Below are positions 32,573-33,718 of a stretch of DNA of 33,718 nt, piece by piece. A program made the position numbers and the translations under genes. The stretch covers positions 1 to 33,718 of the forward strand of contig NZ_MWLN01000222.1 of NCBI RefSeq assembly GCF_002198655.1. Reading direction: 5' to 3'. Each line of letters begins with the position of its first letter. Position 1 is the stretch's first letter. Source of the stretch: Kineosporia sp. A_224. Its GTDB lineage: Bacteria; Actinomycetota; Actinomycetes; Actinomycetales; Kineosporiaceae. The notes under the pieces were generated by a model. That model did not search any database and was not told the DNA's origin. It saw only the letters and a program-made list of their open reading frames with translations.

Positions 32573-33718
32573 GTGGACCTGCTCCTGCTCGCCGTGGTCG
32601 GTGTCATCGCGATCGCGCTGCTCTTCGACTTCTCGAACGGCTTCCACGACGCGGCGAACTCGGTGGCGACCGTCGTCGCGACGAAGGTCATGCCGGCGTC
32701 GTGGGCCGTCGGGTTCTCCGCGGCGGCGAACTTCGCGGCGTTCTTCTTCGTGGGCACCGCCGTCGCCGACACCGTCGCCAAGGTCGTCCACCCGGGCACC
32801 GAGGGGGTCGCCGTCGTCTTCGCCGCCCTCGTCGCGGCCATCGGCTGGAACTACGCGACGTGGTTCGTCGGGCTGCCGTCGTCCTCGAGCCACGCCGTCA
32901 TCGGCGGCCTCGTCGGCGCCGGGATCGCGGCCGGCGGCACGGGTGCGGTGAACTGGACGACGGTCGGGCGCACCGCGGCCGCGATCGTCGCCTCGCCGGC
33001 CGTCGCCCTCGCCGTCGCGGCGCTCGCGACGGTGCTCGTCGCGGGCCTGCAGCGGCTCACCGGCTGGGCCGACGACGCGGGCCCCTTCAAGGGTCTCCAG
33101 CTCGTCTCGGCCGCGGCGGTCTCCTTCGGCCACGGCGCGAACGACGCCCAGAAGACGATGGGGGTCATCGCCGCCCTGCTCGCCGGCAGCGGCTACCTCA
33201 CGGTCGGCGCCGACGGCACCGTCCCGGTGCCGACGTGGGTCGCGCTCGCCGCGTACGGCGCCATCGCCCTCGGCACGGTGTGGGGCGGCTGGCGGATCAT
33301 CGAGACGATGGGGCTGCGGATCACGACGCTCTCCGCGAGCACGGGCGCCGCCGCGAACATCGGTGCGACGACGGCGATCTTCGGCGCCACCCAGCTCGGC
33401 ATCCCGATCTCGACGACGCACGCGGCAGGCTCCTCGATCGCCGGCGCCGGGCTCGGCAGCCGCCGCCGGGTCGACCTGCGGGTGCTCGGCGGGATGGCGG
33501 TCGCCTGGGTCGTCACCCTGCCCTCGACCGCGGCGGTCGGCTGGCTGGTCTACCGGCTGACCCAGCTCGCCGCGCCGTGGGACGTGCTGTCCGTCGGCAC
33601 CCTGCTCCTCGCGCTCGGCGCCTGGATCGTCTGGGCGATGTGGCACGCCGAGGGCGCCCGCGAGCTCGAGACCGAGCTCGCCACGACCCCCGACGCCATC
33701 CTCGACCGCCCCCTCACC
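32573..33718 (+). CDS. PiT-family inorganic phosphate transporter (3' end outside the window)
   Basis: This is a cation-coupled phosphate permease of the inner membrane, with 382 codons visible and no stop before the window ends. It carries the paired PiT signatures: DFSNGFHDAANSVAT at about residues 14-28 and GHGANDAQKTMG in the second half. STTHAAGSSIAG near the C-terminal part completes the second repeat. About ten hydrophobic helices are seen. The GTG at 32573 has GGAGGA 5 nt away. PiT carriers often transport a metal-phosphate complex. A PHO box and two Crp-type palindromes lie upstream. The visible part runs past the last expected helix into a charged tail, so only a few residues may be missing. 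Confidence 0.93.
   Translation, partial: MDLLLLAVVGVIAIALLFDFSNGFHDAANSVATVVATKVMPASWAVGFSAAANFAAFFFVGTAVADTVAKVVHPGTEGVAVVFAALVAAIGWNYATWFVGLPSSSSHAVIGGLVGAGIAAGGTGAVNWTTVGRTAAAIVASPAVALAVAALATVLVAGLQRLTGWADDAGPFKGLQLVSAAAVSFGHGANDAQKTMGVIAALLAGSGYLTVGADGTVPVPTWVALAAYGAIALGTVWGGWRIIETMGLRITTLSASTGAAANIGATTAIFGATQLGIPISTTHAAGSSIAGAGLGSRRRVDLRVLGGMAVAWVVTLPSTAAVGWLVYRLTQLAAPWDVLSVGTLLLALGAWIVWAMWHAEGARELETELATTPDAILDRPLT

Overview
The window is 33.7 kb of very GC-rich DNA that reads like an actinomycete chromosome. The evidence is the strong GC bias at third codon positions, many GTG starts, a DUF222/HNH endonuclease of the actinobacterial 13E12 type, DtxR/IdeR-type iron boxes, an actinobacterial-style PHO box, and promoters whose -10 element sits so close to the start codon that the mRNA would be leaderless. 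A Micrococcales-like host is plausible, but the sequence does not fix the genus. I see no rRNA, tRNA, CRISPR array, insertion sequence or phage gene.

Region 1 (1-11,046) holds mostly independent genes. These are the DUF222/HNH nuclease (leaderless promoter in an AT-richer patch), a DHA2-type MFS drug exporter, two adjacent DUF305 lipoproteins (one carrying 15-bp tandem repeats at both ends), an unknown 252-aa protein, a membrane diguanylate cyclase with an intact GGDEF and inhibitory site, a divergent thiamine-diphosphate enzyme, an EamA transporter, and an unknown 188-aa protein.

Region 2 (11,271-21,822, + strand) is a nine-gene operon in which every one of the eight junctions is a 4-nt ATGA or GTGA overlap. 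It encodes two MurG-like (GT28-type) glycosyltransferases, an ABC exporter half-transporter, four different aminoglycoside-phosphotransferase-fold kinases, a GT4 glycosyltransferase and a histidine phosphatase. A Crp-type palindrome lies about 100 nt upstream. The content suggests a phosphorylated glycan, glycolipid or glycosylated metabolite that is built and exported. I do not recognise it as a named pathway.

Region 3 (21,748-31,499, - strand) converges on region 2, with a 75-bp tail-to-tail overlap. It is a six-gene operon, again with only 4-nt overlaps, behind two tandem iron boxes. Its order is an adenylation-carrier-membrane acyltransferase fusion, a ferric-iron ABC importer (binding protein, permease, ATPase), a GT4 glycosyltransferase and a heparinase II/III-type lyase. 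Immediately upstream lies a FhuF-like [2Fe-2S] ferric reductase. Iron control of glycan-modifying and glycan-cleaving genes, translationally chained to iron uptake, is the most unusual arrangement here. My working hypothesis, which is inference, is an iron-responsive surface or secreted phosphoglycan (or a glycan-linked siderophore system) built by region 2 and modified, cleaved or scavenged by region 3.

Region 4 (32,263-33,718) is a regulatory intergenic region with two Crp-type palindromes and a PHO box, followed by a PiT phosphate transporter that runs off the window end.
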